This document shows positions 27,463 to 35,912 of a stretch of DNA of 64,000 bases, one piece after another. A program made the position numbers and the translations under genes. Source of the DNA: Mariniflexile sp. TRM1-10. GTDB taxonomy: Bacteria; Bacteroidota; Bacteroidia; Flavobacteriales; Flavobacteriaceae. Below the pieces are notes generated by a model, which made no database searches, was not told where the DNA came from, and worked only from the letters and a program-made list of their open reading frames with translations. The DNA lies in the NCBI RefSeq assembly GCF_003425985.1, contig NZ_CP022985.1, positions 1,215,501 through 1,279,500 on the forward strand. The letters run 5' to 3'. Within the stretch, counting starts at the first letter, position 1. Each line of letters starts with the position of its first letter.

Positions 27463-27508
27463 AAAGCATAAAAAAACCAAGATATAGTTCTTGGTTTTTT
27501 TATGCTTT
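27463..27508. terminator. Bidirectional terminator between lacI and uxaA
   Basis: AAAGCATAAAAAAACCAAGA and TCTTGGTTTTTTTATGCTTT form a perfect 20-bp stem with a six-base loop, with A/T runs that serve transcripts from both convergent genes. Confidence 0.85.
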
Positions 27509-27543
27509 CAAATATTAAACAAATTCTTTAACTTGTTTACTTT

Positions 27544-29151
27544 TTATAAAGACACACCTCGTCTCCAAGGTATAAAATCATTTTGGTTTAACAATTTTGC
27601 TTTTGTTTGAACTTCTCCACTGGCTACTTTAATAATAAATTCAAGCATTTCATCAGCCATTTCTTCAATTGTTTTTTCACCGCGAATTACGGCGCCTGTT
27701 TCAATATCAATAATATCTGGCATGCGTTCTGCAAGCTCTGTATTTGAAGAAACTTTAATAATTGGTGCAATGGGGTTTCCGGTTGGTGTTCCTAAGCCTG
27801 TAGTAAATAAAACCACATTGGCCCCAGAACCTACTAAGCCTGTTGTACTTTCCACATCATTACCTGGCGTACATAATAAATTAAGACCTGGCTTAGTAAT
27901 ATACTCACCATAATCTAAAACATCTTGCACAGGCGATGTACCTCCTTTTTTAGCAGCTCCTGCAGATTTCATCGCATCGGTTATTAAACCATCTTTAATG
28001 TTTCCTGGTGACGGATTCATATCAAACCCTGAACCTGCATCAACCACAGATTTTTCATAAGCTTTCATTAACTTTAAAAACTTTTTGCCATCCTCGTCGT
28101 CAACACATCGGTTTACCAATTCCTGTTCTACACCACATAATTCCGGGAATTCTGCTAAAACTGCGGTTCCGTTAAGGGCTGCTAATAAATCTGATACCGC
28201 TCCTAAAGTTGGGTTGGCAGATATTCCTGAAAAACCATCTGAACCACCACACTCCAAACCTACGCGTAGTTTAGACAAAGGGGCTGGTTCGCGTTTAATG
28301 TTATTGGCTTTTTTAATAGCTTCAAAAGACTCTTTAACGATTGCCGTTAACATCTCGTCTACCGTTCCCATTTGTTGTTGTTCGTATATAAGAACTGGCT
28401 TGTTTAGGTTTGGATTGATGTTATGCAAGGCTTCTTTAAATACACTTATTTGAAGGTTTTGACAGCCTAAACTTAAAACGGTTGCTCCTGCAACGTTTGG
28501 ATTATTAACGTACCCTGCTAAAAGTTTTGCTAAACTTTCAGAATCTTGACGAATACCTCCACAACCACCTGGGTGGGTTATAAATTTCACATCAATATTA
28601 TCGAACACATCTGGCGTTGTTGATACTACTTCTGTTTCTTCATTACCACTAACTAACGAGCGAAGTAACATTTGATGTGGATTCACTTTTTGCTTTAAGA
28701 GCTCTTTTTCAAAAACTTCTTTTAAAATTTCAATGTTTCGGTTTTCACAGAATACCAATGGAAAAAACAACCACACGTTTTCTGTACCAACTTGTCCATC
28801 TTCTCTATGATAGCCTAAAAAGGTTTTATCTTTCCATTTATCAACATTTGGTGCTGTCCAACTAAAAGTTTCTGTTCTACCAAATACTTTTTCGCTTTGA
28901 TGTTTTACATTTTCAACAGTTAAAACATCCCCTTTTTCAATAACTCCATTGGCAGATCCAACAAGAACACCATACATGATAATTCTCTCACCAGATTCAA
29001 ATCTTTCTAAAGCTATTTTATGTTTAGATTTTGTATCTGACAGTACTTTAATATCTTGTCCTTCAAAAGAAATAACTTCTCCTGCTTTTAAATTGACTAA
29101 AGCAACTGCAACGTTATCTGATGCATTTACTTTCATGATTTTCTTTTGCAT
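27544..29151 (-). CDS. uxaA: Altronate dehydratase
   Basis: UxaA dehydrates D-altronate to 2-keto-3-deoxygluconate, the last step of galacturonate conversion before KDG kinase. The 535-residue length covers both the N-terminal SAF domain (NVAVALVNLKAGEV, KHKIALERFESGERIIMYG) and the large C-terminal domain (GYHREDGQVGTENVW, THPGGCGGIRQDSE, VGLECGGSDGFSGISANP, TTGLGTPTGNPIAPIIKVS), with conserved Cys-rich motifs for the metal site. A start four to five codons downstream (MKVNASDN) is equally possible. It is the last gene of the kduD-uxaC-exuT-uxaB-uxaA operon and lies 24 bp after uxaB. Confidence 0.95.
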   Translation of the reverse strand: MQKKIMKVNASDNVAVALVNLKAGEVISFEGQDIKVLSDTKSKHKIALERFESGERIIMYGVLVGSANGVIEKGDVLTVENVKHQSEKVFGRTETFSWTAPNVDKWKDKTFLGYHREDGQVGTENVWLFFPLVFCENRNIEILKEVFEKELLKQKVNPHQMLLRSLVSGNEETEVVSTTPDVFDNIDVKFITHPGGCGGIRQDSESLAKLLAGYVNNPNVAGATVLSLGCQNLQISVFKEALHNINPNLNKPVLIYEQQQMGTVDEMLTAIVKESFEAIKKANNIKREPAPLSKLRVGLECGGSDGFSGISANPTLGAVSDLLAALNGTAVLAEFPELCGVEQELVNRCVDDEDGKKFLKLMKAYEKSVVDAGSGFDMNPSPGNIKDGLITDAMKSAGAAKKGGTSPVQDVLDYGEYITKPGLNLLCTPGNDVESTTGLVGSGANVVLFTTGLGTPTGNPIAPIIKVSSNTELAERMPDIIDIETGAVIRGEKTIEEMADEMLEFIIKVASGEVQTKAKLLNQNDFIPWRRGVSL

Positions 29152-29175
29152 ACTAATAATTTAAATTAGTTGTGT

Positions 29176-30621
29176 TTAAAACCTTTTGCTATAATTAGCA
29201 AATCCAGCTTCAATACCGTTGGCATCAATTTCTTGTAAAGCTAAAGCAACGGCTTCGGTTAGGTTATCAACTTTTGTTAAATCTTCACCCCAATAGTCTT
29301 CAATACTTAATGCCTTTTTAGCAATTTCAGTATAATCGGTAGATTTCCAAATGTCGGCAAAAGTTGCAATAATATCATTGCTATCTTGAACCGGTAAAGC
29401 CTCTCCATGCCATGTACCTTTATAAAAACGTATTAAAGCAGCAAAGGCAAAGGTTAAATTGGTTGGCACCTTATTATGGATTTTTATATATCCCAATAAA
29501 CTTGGTAGTACTCTTACTGTAAATTTAGAGATTGAATTTAGTGCAATACTTGATAAATTATGGACGATGAACGGGTTTCTAAAACGATCGAAAATTTCAT
29601 CAGAGAAACTATTTAATTCGTCTTTATCCATTTCAAGGGTATCGTTTATTTCACCAAATACCGCTTTGTTTATAAAAGGCCCCGTAAATTCATTATCTAC
29701 AGATTGTTTTACTGTTTTGTTTCCGTAAAGTAATGAAAAAGGCACCATTGCAGTGTGTGCACCATTTAATATACGTACTTTTCTGGTGCGATATGGTTGC
29801 ATATCATCAACAATCTTAACATCTAGATTTGTTTTGTCGAATGGTAATTTTGCTTTTAAATCATCGCCTCCTTCAATAACCCAAAGTAAAAATACTTCGG
29901 CAGCAACTATTAAATTGTCTTGATAATCTAATTGTGCATTGTAGGCTTCAATGTCATCTTTTGGATATCCAGGAACAATTCTATCTACTAATGTACTGTG
30001 AAAAGAATTGCTTTCTAATAACCATGTTTTAAAATCATCACCCAAATTCCAATCGGAAACATACTTTAAAATGATTTCTTTTAGAGTTTCGGAATTATGA
30101 TTAATAAGCTCGCAAGGAATGATAGTTAATCCTTTACTTGCATCGCCCTTAAAATGCTTGAAACGCTCATGTAAAAGTAACGTTAACTTTGCAGGAAACG
30201 AACTTGGTGGTTGCATTTCAGGTGTGTCCGAGCTTACATAAGCAATACCAGCTTCGGTTGTGTTGGAAATAATAAATTCTAATGAATCTTCCTTTCCCAA
30301 ACTTAAATAATCGTTAAAGTTAGCGTAAGGATCTACTGCTTTAACAATATTTGAAATTAACTCAACTTCTTGAATTTCTTCACCTTTTTTAACACCTTTC
30401 ATAAAAAGTGTATATAAACCATCTTGATCGTTTAGCATACTTACTAAACCTCTATCAATTGGTTGAACTACAGCTATCCCTGCATTAAAATCGGCAGCTT
30501 TATTCAATTCTTGAAATGCATAGCCTATAAAGGCTCTTAAGAAATTACCTTCTCCAAATTGTACTATTTTGATTGGAAGTTTTTCTTCCAACCCAACATT
30601 TTTTCTATTTAATTTTTTCAT
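29176..30621 (-). CDS. uxaB: Tagaturonate reductase (altronate oxidoreductase)
   Basis: UxaB reduces D-tagaturonate to D-altronate with NADH in the cytoplasm. The 481 residues match the mannitol-dehydrogenase-type fold: the nucleotide-binding segment IKIVQFGEGNFLRAFIGYAF is at about 17-36, ISNTTEAGIAY at about 118-128, HSTLVDRIVPGYP at about 208-220 and the active-site helix region TRKVRILNGAHTAMVPFSLL at about 281-300, with the catalytic Lys in the RKVRILNG stretch. It lies between the transporter and dehydratase genes of the uronate operon, consistent with one galacturonate pathway. Confidence 0.95.
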   Translation of the reverse strand: MKKLNRKNVGLEEKLPIKIVQFGEGNFLRAFIGYAFQELNKAADFNAGIAVVQPIDRGLVSMLNDQDGLYTLFMKGVKKGEEIQEVELISNIVKAVDPYANFNDYLSLGKEDSLEFIISNTTEAGIAYVSSDTPEMQPPSSFPAKLTLLLHERFKHFKGDASKGLTIIPCELINHNSETLKEIILKYVSDWNLGDDFKTWLLESNSFHSTLVDRIVPGYPKDDIEAYNAQLDYQDNLIVAAEVFLLWVIEGGDDLKAKLPFDKTNLDVKIVDDMQPYRTRKVRILNGAHTAMVPFSLLYGNKTVKQSVDNEFTGPFINKAVFGEINDTLEMDKDELNSFSDEIFDRFRNPFIVHNLSSIALNSISKFTVRVLPSLLGYIKIHNKVPTNLTFAFAALIRFYKGTWHGEALPVQDSNDIIATFADIWKSTDYTEIAKKALSIEDYWGEDLTKVDNLTEAVALALQEIDANGIEAGFANYSKRF

Positions 30622-30691
30622 TTTTTAGTTGTATACTCTTTTATCTACTGCATAGTAATTGAAACAACAGTAAGAAACAAACATCATTTAA

Positions 30692-31990
30692 TTATTCTAT
30701 AATATGCTTTAAATTTTCATCTAAAGGCGTCATTTTAGGCATTAATATATGAACAAATCCTAATATTATTAAATAGCAGGATCCTGCAATAAGAAACGCC
30801 CAAAAATAACCAGTATTTCCTGCTGTATCTAGAACAGAACCTAAAGCAAAATCTGCAATAATACCTGCTACAGCACCTACCATTCCACCAATACCTACTA
30901 CAGAGGCCGTTGCTTTTCTAGGGAATACATCTGAAGCCAAAGTAAAGATATTGGCAGACCAAGCCTGATGACCAGCTGCTCCCAATCCTATCAAGAAAAT
31001 AGCCAACCATTTATTGTCTGTTATAGCCACAAATGCTACTGGTAATATAATTAAGGAACAAATTAAAAGCGTTATTTTTCTTGCTTTATTGATAGACCAT
31101 CCCTTTTTTATAAAAACTCCTGAAAGGTAACCACCCAAAATACTTCCTCCATCTGCCAAAATATAAATTACAAAGAATGGCAGTGCTATATTATGAATAT
31201 TAACACCAAAAGTATCTGCTAAAAACTTCGCGCCCCAAAAAAGATAGAACCACCATACAGCATCGGTAGTTTTTGCTAAAGCAAATGCCCAAGTTTCTTT
31301 TTTTCCAAGTACACTTGTCCAAGGTAATTTTTCTTCATTTTCTGTATTGGAATCACTTTGAATATAAGCTAGTTCTTCTTTGGTAACATGAGGATGGACT
31401 TCTGGCTTTTTATACATTTTAAACCATAAAAACACCCAAAGTGCACTTAAAGCTCCTGTAATTAAAAAAGGTAATTGCCAATTCTTACCATCTTCATGGA
31501 CTATCCAACCAACAACAAACGGTGCTGCAATAGCTCCTATACTTGTTGCCGCATTAAATAGACCTGTTGCAAACGCTCTGTCCTTTTTTGGAAACCATTC
31601 TGCAGTGGTTTTAATGGCAGCCGGAAAATTTCCAGATTCCCCAAAGCCTAAACCAAATCGTGCTGCAGCAAATCCAATGACACTAAATCCTGGACGCACC
31701 AAAGCGTGCATCATTCCAAATATACTCCAAATAGCAATTGACAAGGTATATCCCTTTTTAGTCCCTAAACGGTCAATTAAACCTCCCATAAAAAGCATAC
31801 CAAGTGCATAGGCAACCTTAAACGAAATCATAATATTAGCGTAATCACTATTTGTCCATCCAAACAATTTTTCTAATGTTGGGGCCATTACACCAATGAT
31901 ACTTCTATCAAAGTAATTAATAGTGGTAGCAAACATTAACAGTGCTAAAATTCTATAACGATAGTTACCTATCTTCTGCGTTTTATTCAT
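30692..31990 (-). CDS. exuT: MFS hexuronate transporter, ExuT type
   Basis: A 432-residue, 12-helix major facilitator of the anion:cation symporter family, which moves galacturonate or glucuronate across the inner membrane. Visible signatures are NYFDRSIIGVMAPTLEKLFG at about 25-44, FKVAYALGMLFMGGLIDRLG at about 57-76 (the MFS loop motif), RFGLGFGESGNFPAAIKTTA at about 112-131 and the central hydrophilic loop ending LPWTSVLGKKETWAFALAKT. It is placed between uxaC and uxaB in the operon. It would import free uronates made by GH28, GH105 and GH115; it does not fit oligosaccharides. Confidence 0.9.
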   Translation of the reverse strand: MNKTQKIGNYRYRILALLMFATTINYFDRSIIGVMAPTLEKLFGWTNSDYANIMISFKVAYALGMLFMGGLIDRLGTKKGYTLSIAIWSIFGMMHALVRPGFSVIGFAAARFGLGFGESGNFPAAIKTTAEWFPKKDRAFATGLFNAATSIGAIAAPFVVGWIVHEDGKNWQLPFLITGALSALWVFLWFKMYKKPEVHPHVTKEELAYIQSDSNTENEEKLPWTSVLGKKETWAFALAKTTDAVWWFYLFWGAKFLADTFGVNIHNIALPFFVIYILADGGSILGGYLSGVFIKKGWSINKARKITLLICSLIILPVAFVAITDNKWLAIFLIGLGAAGHQAWSANIFTLASDVFPRKATASVVGIGGMVGAVAGIIADFALGSVLDTAGNTGYFWAFLIAGSCYLIILGFVHILMPKMTPLDENLKHIIE

Positions 31991-32047
31991 AATTATTAGT
32001 TTAATTGGTGTTAATTATACCTTTGGTTGGTAAAGTAACAATTTTAT

Positions 32048-33448
32048 TTAAAATTTAAAGTATTCTTTTGCATTATTGTAGCTGATATCTGAAACCATTT
32101 TCCCTATCCATTCCATATCATTAGGCAACTCGCCTCTTTTTATTTCATCACCCAATAAATTACAAAGGATGCGTCTGAAATACTCGTGTCTTGGGAACGA
32201 TAAGAAACTCCTAGAATCGGTCAACATCCCTACAAAACAACTAATAAGCCCCATATTAGAGAGTGCATTTAACTGTTTTATCATACCATCTTTTTGATCT
32301 AAAAACCACCAACCAGAACCAAACTGCACTTTACCTTTTACACTCCCATCGTTAAAGTTACCAATCATGGTAGCCATAACCTCATTGTCAGCAGGATTTA
32401 AGTTATATATAATGGTTTTTGTTAATTTATCTTTACTATCTAAAGCGTTTAAAAAAGCTGATAATTTTTGTGCTTGTGGATAATCGCCAATAGAATCCCA
32501 ACCAGTATCTGGTCCTAAAATACGATGCATACGCGCATTATTATTTCTTAAAGCACCTAAATGGAATTGTTGCACCCAACCAAATTCATGGTACGTTTCA
32601 CATAAAAATACTAAAACAGCACTTTGGAATTTTAAAGCATCGTCATTTGAGATCGCTTTACCTTCTCTTTTCTTGGTAAAAATTGATTTTATTTCGCTTT
32701 CGGTGTAGGTTTCAAAATAAATTTGATCCAATCCATGATCACAAAGTTTGCATCCGTTGGCATTAAAAAACTCAATACGTTTTCTTAAAGCACTTAATAA
32801 ATCTTCATAAGAATTGATCGAAACACCCGCAGCATTTGCAAGAGAATCCAAATATGAATTATAGCCATCTGCATTAATTAAAATGGCTTTATCTGGTCTA
32901 AAAGCAGTACTAACTTTAACGTTAAAATCGCTTTTAGCCAATTGTTGATGGTACTGTAAATTATCTATAGGATCTTCGGTAGTACAAACCAATTCTGCGT
33001 TTGCTTTCTGAAGTAATTGGCGACAACTGTAACTACCAGATGTTAATTTCTCTTGAGTTTGTTCCCAAATTTTCTCAGCAGATTTTTCATTTAATAACTC
33101 ATTAATATCAAAATATCTAGCCAATTCTAAATGTGTCCAATGATACAATGGATTACGCATGGTATAAGGAACTGTTTTTGCCCAATTTAAAAACTTGTCT
33201 TTATCAGAGCCATTTCCAGTAATGAATTTCTCGTCAATACCCAAGGTACGCATAGCACGCCATTTGTAATGGTCGCCATTTATCCAAACATTTGTAATGT
33301 TTTCAAAGGTTTTATCCGTTGCTATTTGTTGCGGAGGCAAGTGGTTATGGTAATCAATAATTGGCAGGCTTTTAGAATAATTATGATATAATTCTTCAGC
33401 GTATTTATTCTCTAATAAAAAATTGTCACTAATAAAGTTTGTACTCAT
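32048..33448 (-). CDS. uxaC: Glucuronate / galacturonate isomerase
   Basis: UxaC interconverts D-galacturonate with D-tagaturonate and D-glucuronate with D-fructuronate. The 466 residues match the amidohydrolase-related family: IIDYHNHLPPQQIATDK at about 31-47 carries the metal-site histidines, and ITNVWINGDHYKWRAMRTLG at about 51-70, TEDPIDNLQYHQQL at about 156-169, FHLGALRNNNARMHRILGPD at about 295-314 and MLTDSRSFLSFPRHEYFRRI at about 409-428 follow. It is second in the operon, 16 bp after kduD. Together with uxaB and uxaA it gives the complete isomerase branch from galacturonate to KDG. Confidence 0.96.
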   Translation of the reverse strand: MSTNFISDNFLLENKYAEELYHNYSKSLPIIDYHNHLPPQQIATDKTFENITNVWINGDHYKWRAMRTLGIDEKFITGNGSDKDKFLNWAKTVPYTMRNPLYHWTHLELARYFDINELLNEKSAEKIWEQTQEKLTSGSYSCRQLLQKANAELVCTTEDPIDNLQYHQQLAKSDFNVKVSTAFRPDKAILINADGYNSYLDSLANAAGVSINSYEDLLSALRKRIEFFNANGCKLCDHGLDQIYFETYTESEIKSIFTKKREGKAISNDDALKFQSAVLVFLCETYHEFGWVQQFHLGALRNNNARMHRILGPDTGWDSIGDYPQAQKLSAFLNALDSKDKLTKTIIYNLNPADNEVMATMIGNFNDGSVKGKVQFGSGWWFLDQKDGMIKQLNALSNMGLISCFVGMLTDSRSFLSFPRHEYFRRILCNLLGDEIKRGELPNDMEWIGKMVSDISYNNAKEYFKF

Positions 33449-33464
33449 TTTGTATATTGAAATA

Positions 33465-34250
33465 TTAATCTTCGTTTGATGGTTTACCTATTGTAGCTAA
33501 AATACCGCCATCGACATAAACAACTTGGCCATTAACAAAATCGCTTGCCTTTGAAGCTAAAAAAACAGCAGCTCCAGCTAAATCTTCAGGATTTCCCCAA
33601 CGTGCTGCTGGTGTTCTGCTAATTATAAAGTCATTAAACGGATGTCCGTCTACACGAATTGGTGCGGTTTGGCTGGTTGCAAAATAACCTGGCCCAATAC
33701 CATTTACTTGTATATTATGTTTAGCCCACTCTGTTGCTAAATTTTGTGTAAGCATTTTTAAACCTCCTTTTGCAGCGGCATAGGCAGATACACTATTTCT
33801 ACCCAACTCACTCATCATAGAACAAATGTTTATTATTTTACCTTCTTTACGTTCAATCATTTGTTTTGCAACTAATTGTGACATTATAAAAGGCCCTACT
33901 AAATCCACATCAATAACACGTCTAAAATCTTCAACTGGCATCGTAATTGCCAATTCACGTTTTATTATACCTGCATTATTTACAAGAATGTGTATGTCTC
34001 CTATTTCTTTGGTGATAATTTCTAAATTTTCTTTGGCGTCTACTTCGTTTGTAACATCAAATAAATAGCCACTTGCTTTGTAACCTTTGCCTTTATAATA
34101 ATTTAAAGCATCCTCCATTTTTGATGGGGTTGTGCCTGTAATTATTAATTCTGCTCCGGCACTCGCAAGGCCTTCAGCCATAGCCATACCTAAACCATGG
34201 GTACCACCAGTTACAAGCGCTCTCTTTCCTTTTAAATTAAATAAGTCCAT
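33465..34250 (-). CDS. kduD: SDR oxidoreductase, 2-deoxy-gluconate/DKII dehydrogenase type
   Basis: KduD reduces 2,5-diketo-3-deoxygluconate (DKII), formed from the unsaturated uronates released by pectin lyases, to KDG. The 261-residue classical short-chain dehydrogenase has TGGTHGLG (cofactor motif) at about 15-22, NNAG at about 91-94, the catalytic Ser in ICSMMSE at about 142-148 and YAAAK at about 157-161. The FNLKGKRALVTGGTHGLGMA start is typical of KduD and the related gluconate 5-dehydrogenases, and the pectin context favours KduD. It is the first gene of the operon, with a LacI-type operator about 100 bp upstream. The partner isomerase KduI is not in the window. Confidence 0.85.
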   Translation of the reverse strand: MDLFNLKGKRALVTGGTHGLGMAMAEGLASAGAELIITGTTPSKMEDALNYYKGKGYKASGYLFDVTNEVDAKENLEIITKEIGDIHILVNNAGIIKRELAITMPVEDFRRVIDVDLVGPFIMSQLVAKQMIERKEGKIINICSMMSELGRNSVSAYAAAKGGLKMLTQNLATEWAKHNIQVNGIGPGYFATSQTAPIRVDGHPFNDFIISRTPAARWGNPEDLAGAAVFLASKASDFVNGQVVYVDGGILATIGKPSNED

Positions 34251-34314
34251 ATATTGTTTTTAAGTCAATTGTAAGTGTCAAATTCTTTAGAACTTCGGGA
34301 ATTTACGATAGTGG

Positions 34315-34322
34315 CAAAGCTA
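34315..34322 (-). promoter_or_regulatory. Candidate -7 promoter element of the uronate operon
   Basis: On the minus strand TAGCTTTG matches the Bacteroidetes -7 consensus TAnnTTTG. It lies 65 bp before the kduD start and 28 bp downstream of the LacI-type operator, with a T-rich stretch where the -33 element would be. The placement fits a repressor that blocks polymerase binding. Confidence 0.5.
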
Positions 34323-34349
34323 CAATTATTTTATACTTTAAAAAAAAAT

Positions 34350-34365
34350 TTGTAATCGATTGCAC
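34350..34365. promoter_or_regulatory. LacI-type operator upstream of kduD
   Basis: TTGTAATCGATTGCAC is the inverse of the operator at 26177-26192 over 14 central bases (TGCAATCGATTACA on the minus strand). It ties the uronate operon to the LacI gene at 26393. Confidence 0.75.
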
Positions 34366-34557
34366 AAAAATAATGAAATTATTTAAAAATACTAATTTTA
34401 TTAAGTGTATCATAAAAAAAATTATTTAAAATCCGAAATCATACATTAAACTATAAATAAATTATTGTCGAAATTTAGGTTAAAATATATTTACTGCCAT
34501 CCTGTACTGTACCGCCTAGTCGTTCAAAACACATACATTTAAGATTAATTGAACCTA

Positions 34558-34641
34558 ATGTGGAACAAAAAAAATCCAGAAACTGTTCTTGACCCGAATA
34601 TATATCCTCCAGAATTACAACAATTGGTACGTTACAATTGA
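34558..34641 (+). CDS. Small ORF, 27 residues, function unknown
   Basis: ATG at 34558 to TGA at 34641, beginning MWNKKNPETVLDPN and ending PPELQQLVRYN. The composition is protein-like (proline, glutamine, acidic and aromatic residues), unusual for AT-rich spacer. It sits in the 434-bp gap between kduD and tRNA-Leu and ends just before the tRNA terminator. It may be a genuine small protein or the 5' stub of a gene interrupted beside the tRNA. No family recognised. Confidence 0.35.
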   Translation: MWNKKNPETVLDPNIYPPELQQLVRYN

Positions 34642-34647
34642 AAACAA

Positions 34648-34675
34648 AAAAGCCGAATCTTTCGATTCGGCTTTT
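34648..34675 (-). terminator. Terminator of tRNA-Leu
   Basis: AAAAGCCGAATC and GATTCGGCTTTT form a perfect 12-bp stem with a four-base TTTC loop, ten bases after the tRNA 3' end on the minus strand, followed by a T-run on that strand. Confidence 0.85.
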
Positions 34676-34684
34676 CCTTTACAG

Positions 34685-34766
34685 TGCGGGCGGGGAGACT
34701 CGAACTCCCACACCTTGCGGCACCAGATCCTAAGTCTGGCGTGTCTACCAATTCCACCACGCCCGC
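34685..34766 (-). tRNA. tRNA-Leu, anticodon TAG
   Basis: An 82-base class II tRNA on the minus strand. The acceptor stem GCGGGCG pairs with CGCCCGC, and the discriminator is A. The anticodon stem-loop is CCAGA-CTTAGGA-TCTGG, giving anticodon TAG for CUA/CUG leucine codons. A variable arm (TGCCGCAAGGTG) and a T-loop with GTTCGAG are present. CCA is not encoded. Confidence 0.96.
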
Positions 34767-34896
34767 TAAAGGACTGCAAATATAAACAAGATTTTTAAAT
34801 TGCAAACTTCAAATCACTAAAAACATTCTTTTTTTTATACTTTTAAAAAATAATGATTTATAGAGATTAATTGCTCCTTCAGATATACCATTAATT

Positions 34897-35838
34897 ATGA
34901 ACAAAAAAATAATTTTAATCTTATTTATTTCCATTTTCAGCAATGATTCCCTCTCACAATCTAAAGAAGAACCCATTGTTTTAAATACTGAAACTGGAGA
35001 TATTCACGGAACTTTATCAATATCCGATCCATCAAAAATCACACCTATTGTTTTAATAATAGCTGGGTCTGGTCCAACCGACAGAAACGGAAACAACCCA
35101 ATGATGACAAACAATTCTTTAAAAATGCTTGCGGAAAGTTTAGCTGAAAAAGGCATTTCTTCTTTAAGGTTTGATAAGCGAGGCATTGGTAAAAGTAAAA
35201 ACTCTGGTACTAAAGAATCTAATTTACGTTTTGAACATTATATTAATGACGTAAAACAATGGTGTAATTTCATCAAAAAAGACAATAGGTTTGGCGATTT
35301 AATAGTTTTAGGACATAGTGAAGGCTCGCTAATAGGGATGGTTGCTTCACAAGAAAAACAGGTGGATAAATTTATTTCATTAGCTGGAACTGGATTTCCT
35401 GCTGGCGACATTTTACGAAAACAACTAAAGGATCAACCACCTTTAGTTTTAGAAATGTCAGCACCCATCATTGAAAAATTGGAAAAAGGCGAAACCGTAG
35501 AAAATGCTCCAGAAATGCTTTATGCCTTATTCCGTCCAAGCGTTCAACCCTATTTAATTTCTTGGTTTAAATACAATCCACAATTAGAAATAGCAAAACT
35601 AAATATACCTATTTTAATTGTTCAAGGCACAACCGATATTCAAGTAAATGTTGAAGATGCCGAAAAATTATCCGAATCAAATCAAAAGGCAAAAAAAATA
35701 ATTATAGAAAACATGAATCACATCCTTAAGGAATCAGAAGCCGAAAGAACCAAAAATATTCAAACCTATAGTAACCCTAAATTGGCTTTAAAAGAAGAAT
35801 TGATTCCTGTCCTAGTCAACTTTATTAATGAGCATTAA
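34897..35838 (+). CDS. Secreted alpha/beta hydrolase
   Basis: The 313-residue protein has a short Sec signal (IILILFISIFSNDSLSQ) and a serine-hydrolase fold. Its segments are PIVLIIAGSGPTDRNGNNP at about 49-67 (oxyanion loop), SSLRFDKRGIGKSKNSG at about 88-104, the nucleophile elbow LGHSEGSLIG at about 138-147 and a terminal catalytic His in IENMNHILKES at about 269-279. This is the family of YjfP-like and bile-acid-acyltransferase-like secreted esterases. The substrate is unknown. It is a single gene starting about 130 bp from the tRNA. Confidence 0.85.
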   Translation: MNKKIILILFISIFSNDSLSQSKEEPIVLNTETGDIHGTLSISDPSKITPIVLIIAGSGPTDRNGNNPMMTNNSLKMLAESLAEKGISSLRFDKRGIGKSKNSGTKESNLRFEHYINDVKQWCNFIKKDNRFGDLIVLGHSEGSLIGMVASQEKQVDKFISLAGTGFPAGDILRKQLKDQPPLVLEMSAPIIEKLEKGETVENAPEMLYALFRPSVQPYLISWFKYNPQLEIAKLNIPILIVQGTTDIQVNVEDAEKLSESNQKAKKIIIENMNHILKESEAERTKNIQTYSNPKLALKEELIPVLVNFINEH

Positions 35839-35912
35839 AATCAAGGTTATTCCAAAGAAGTAAGTTAAAAATATTCTTTTTTGTACTTTTGAAACAATCA
35901 TAAGAATACTTC

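Noticed and set aside
28085..28453. A 122-codon plus-strand open frame
   Set aside because: It is antisense to conserved parts of altronate dehydratase; its composition is that of a reverse-strand shadow.
34589..34798. A 69-codon plus-strand frame across the tRNA-Leu gene
   Set aside because: Most of it is antisense to the tRNA and its terminator.
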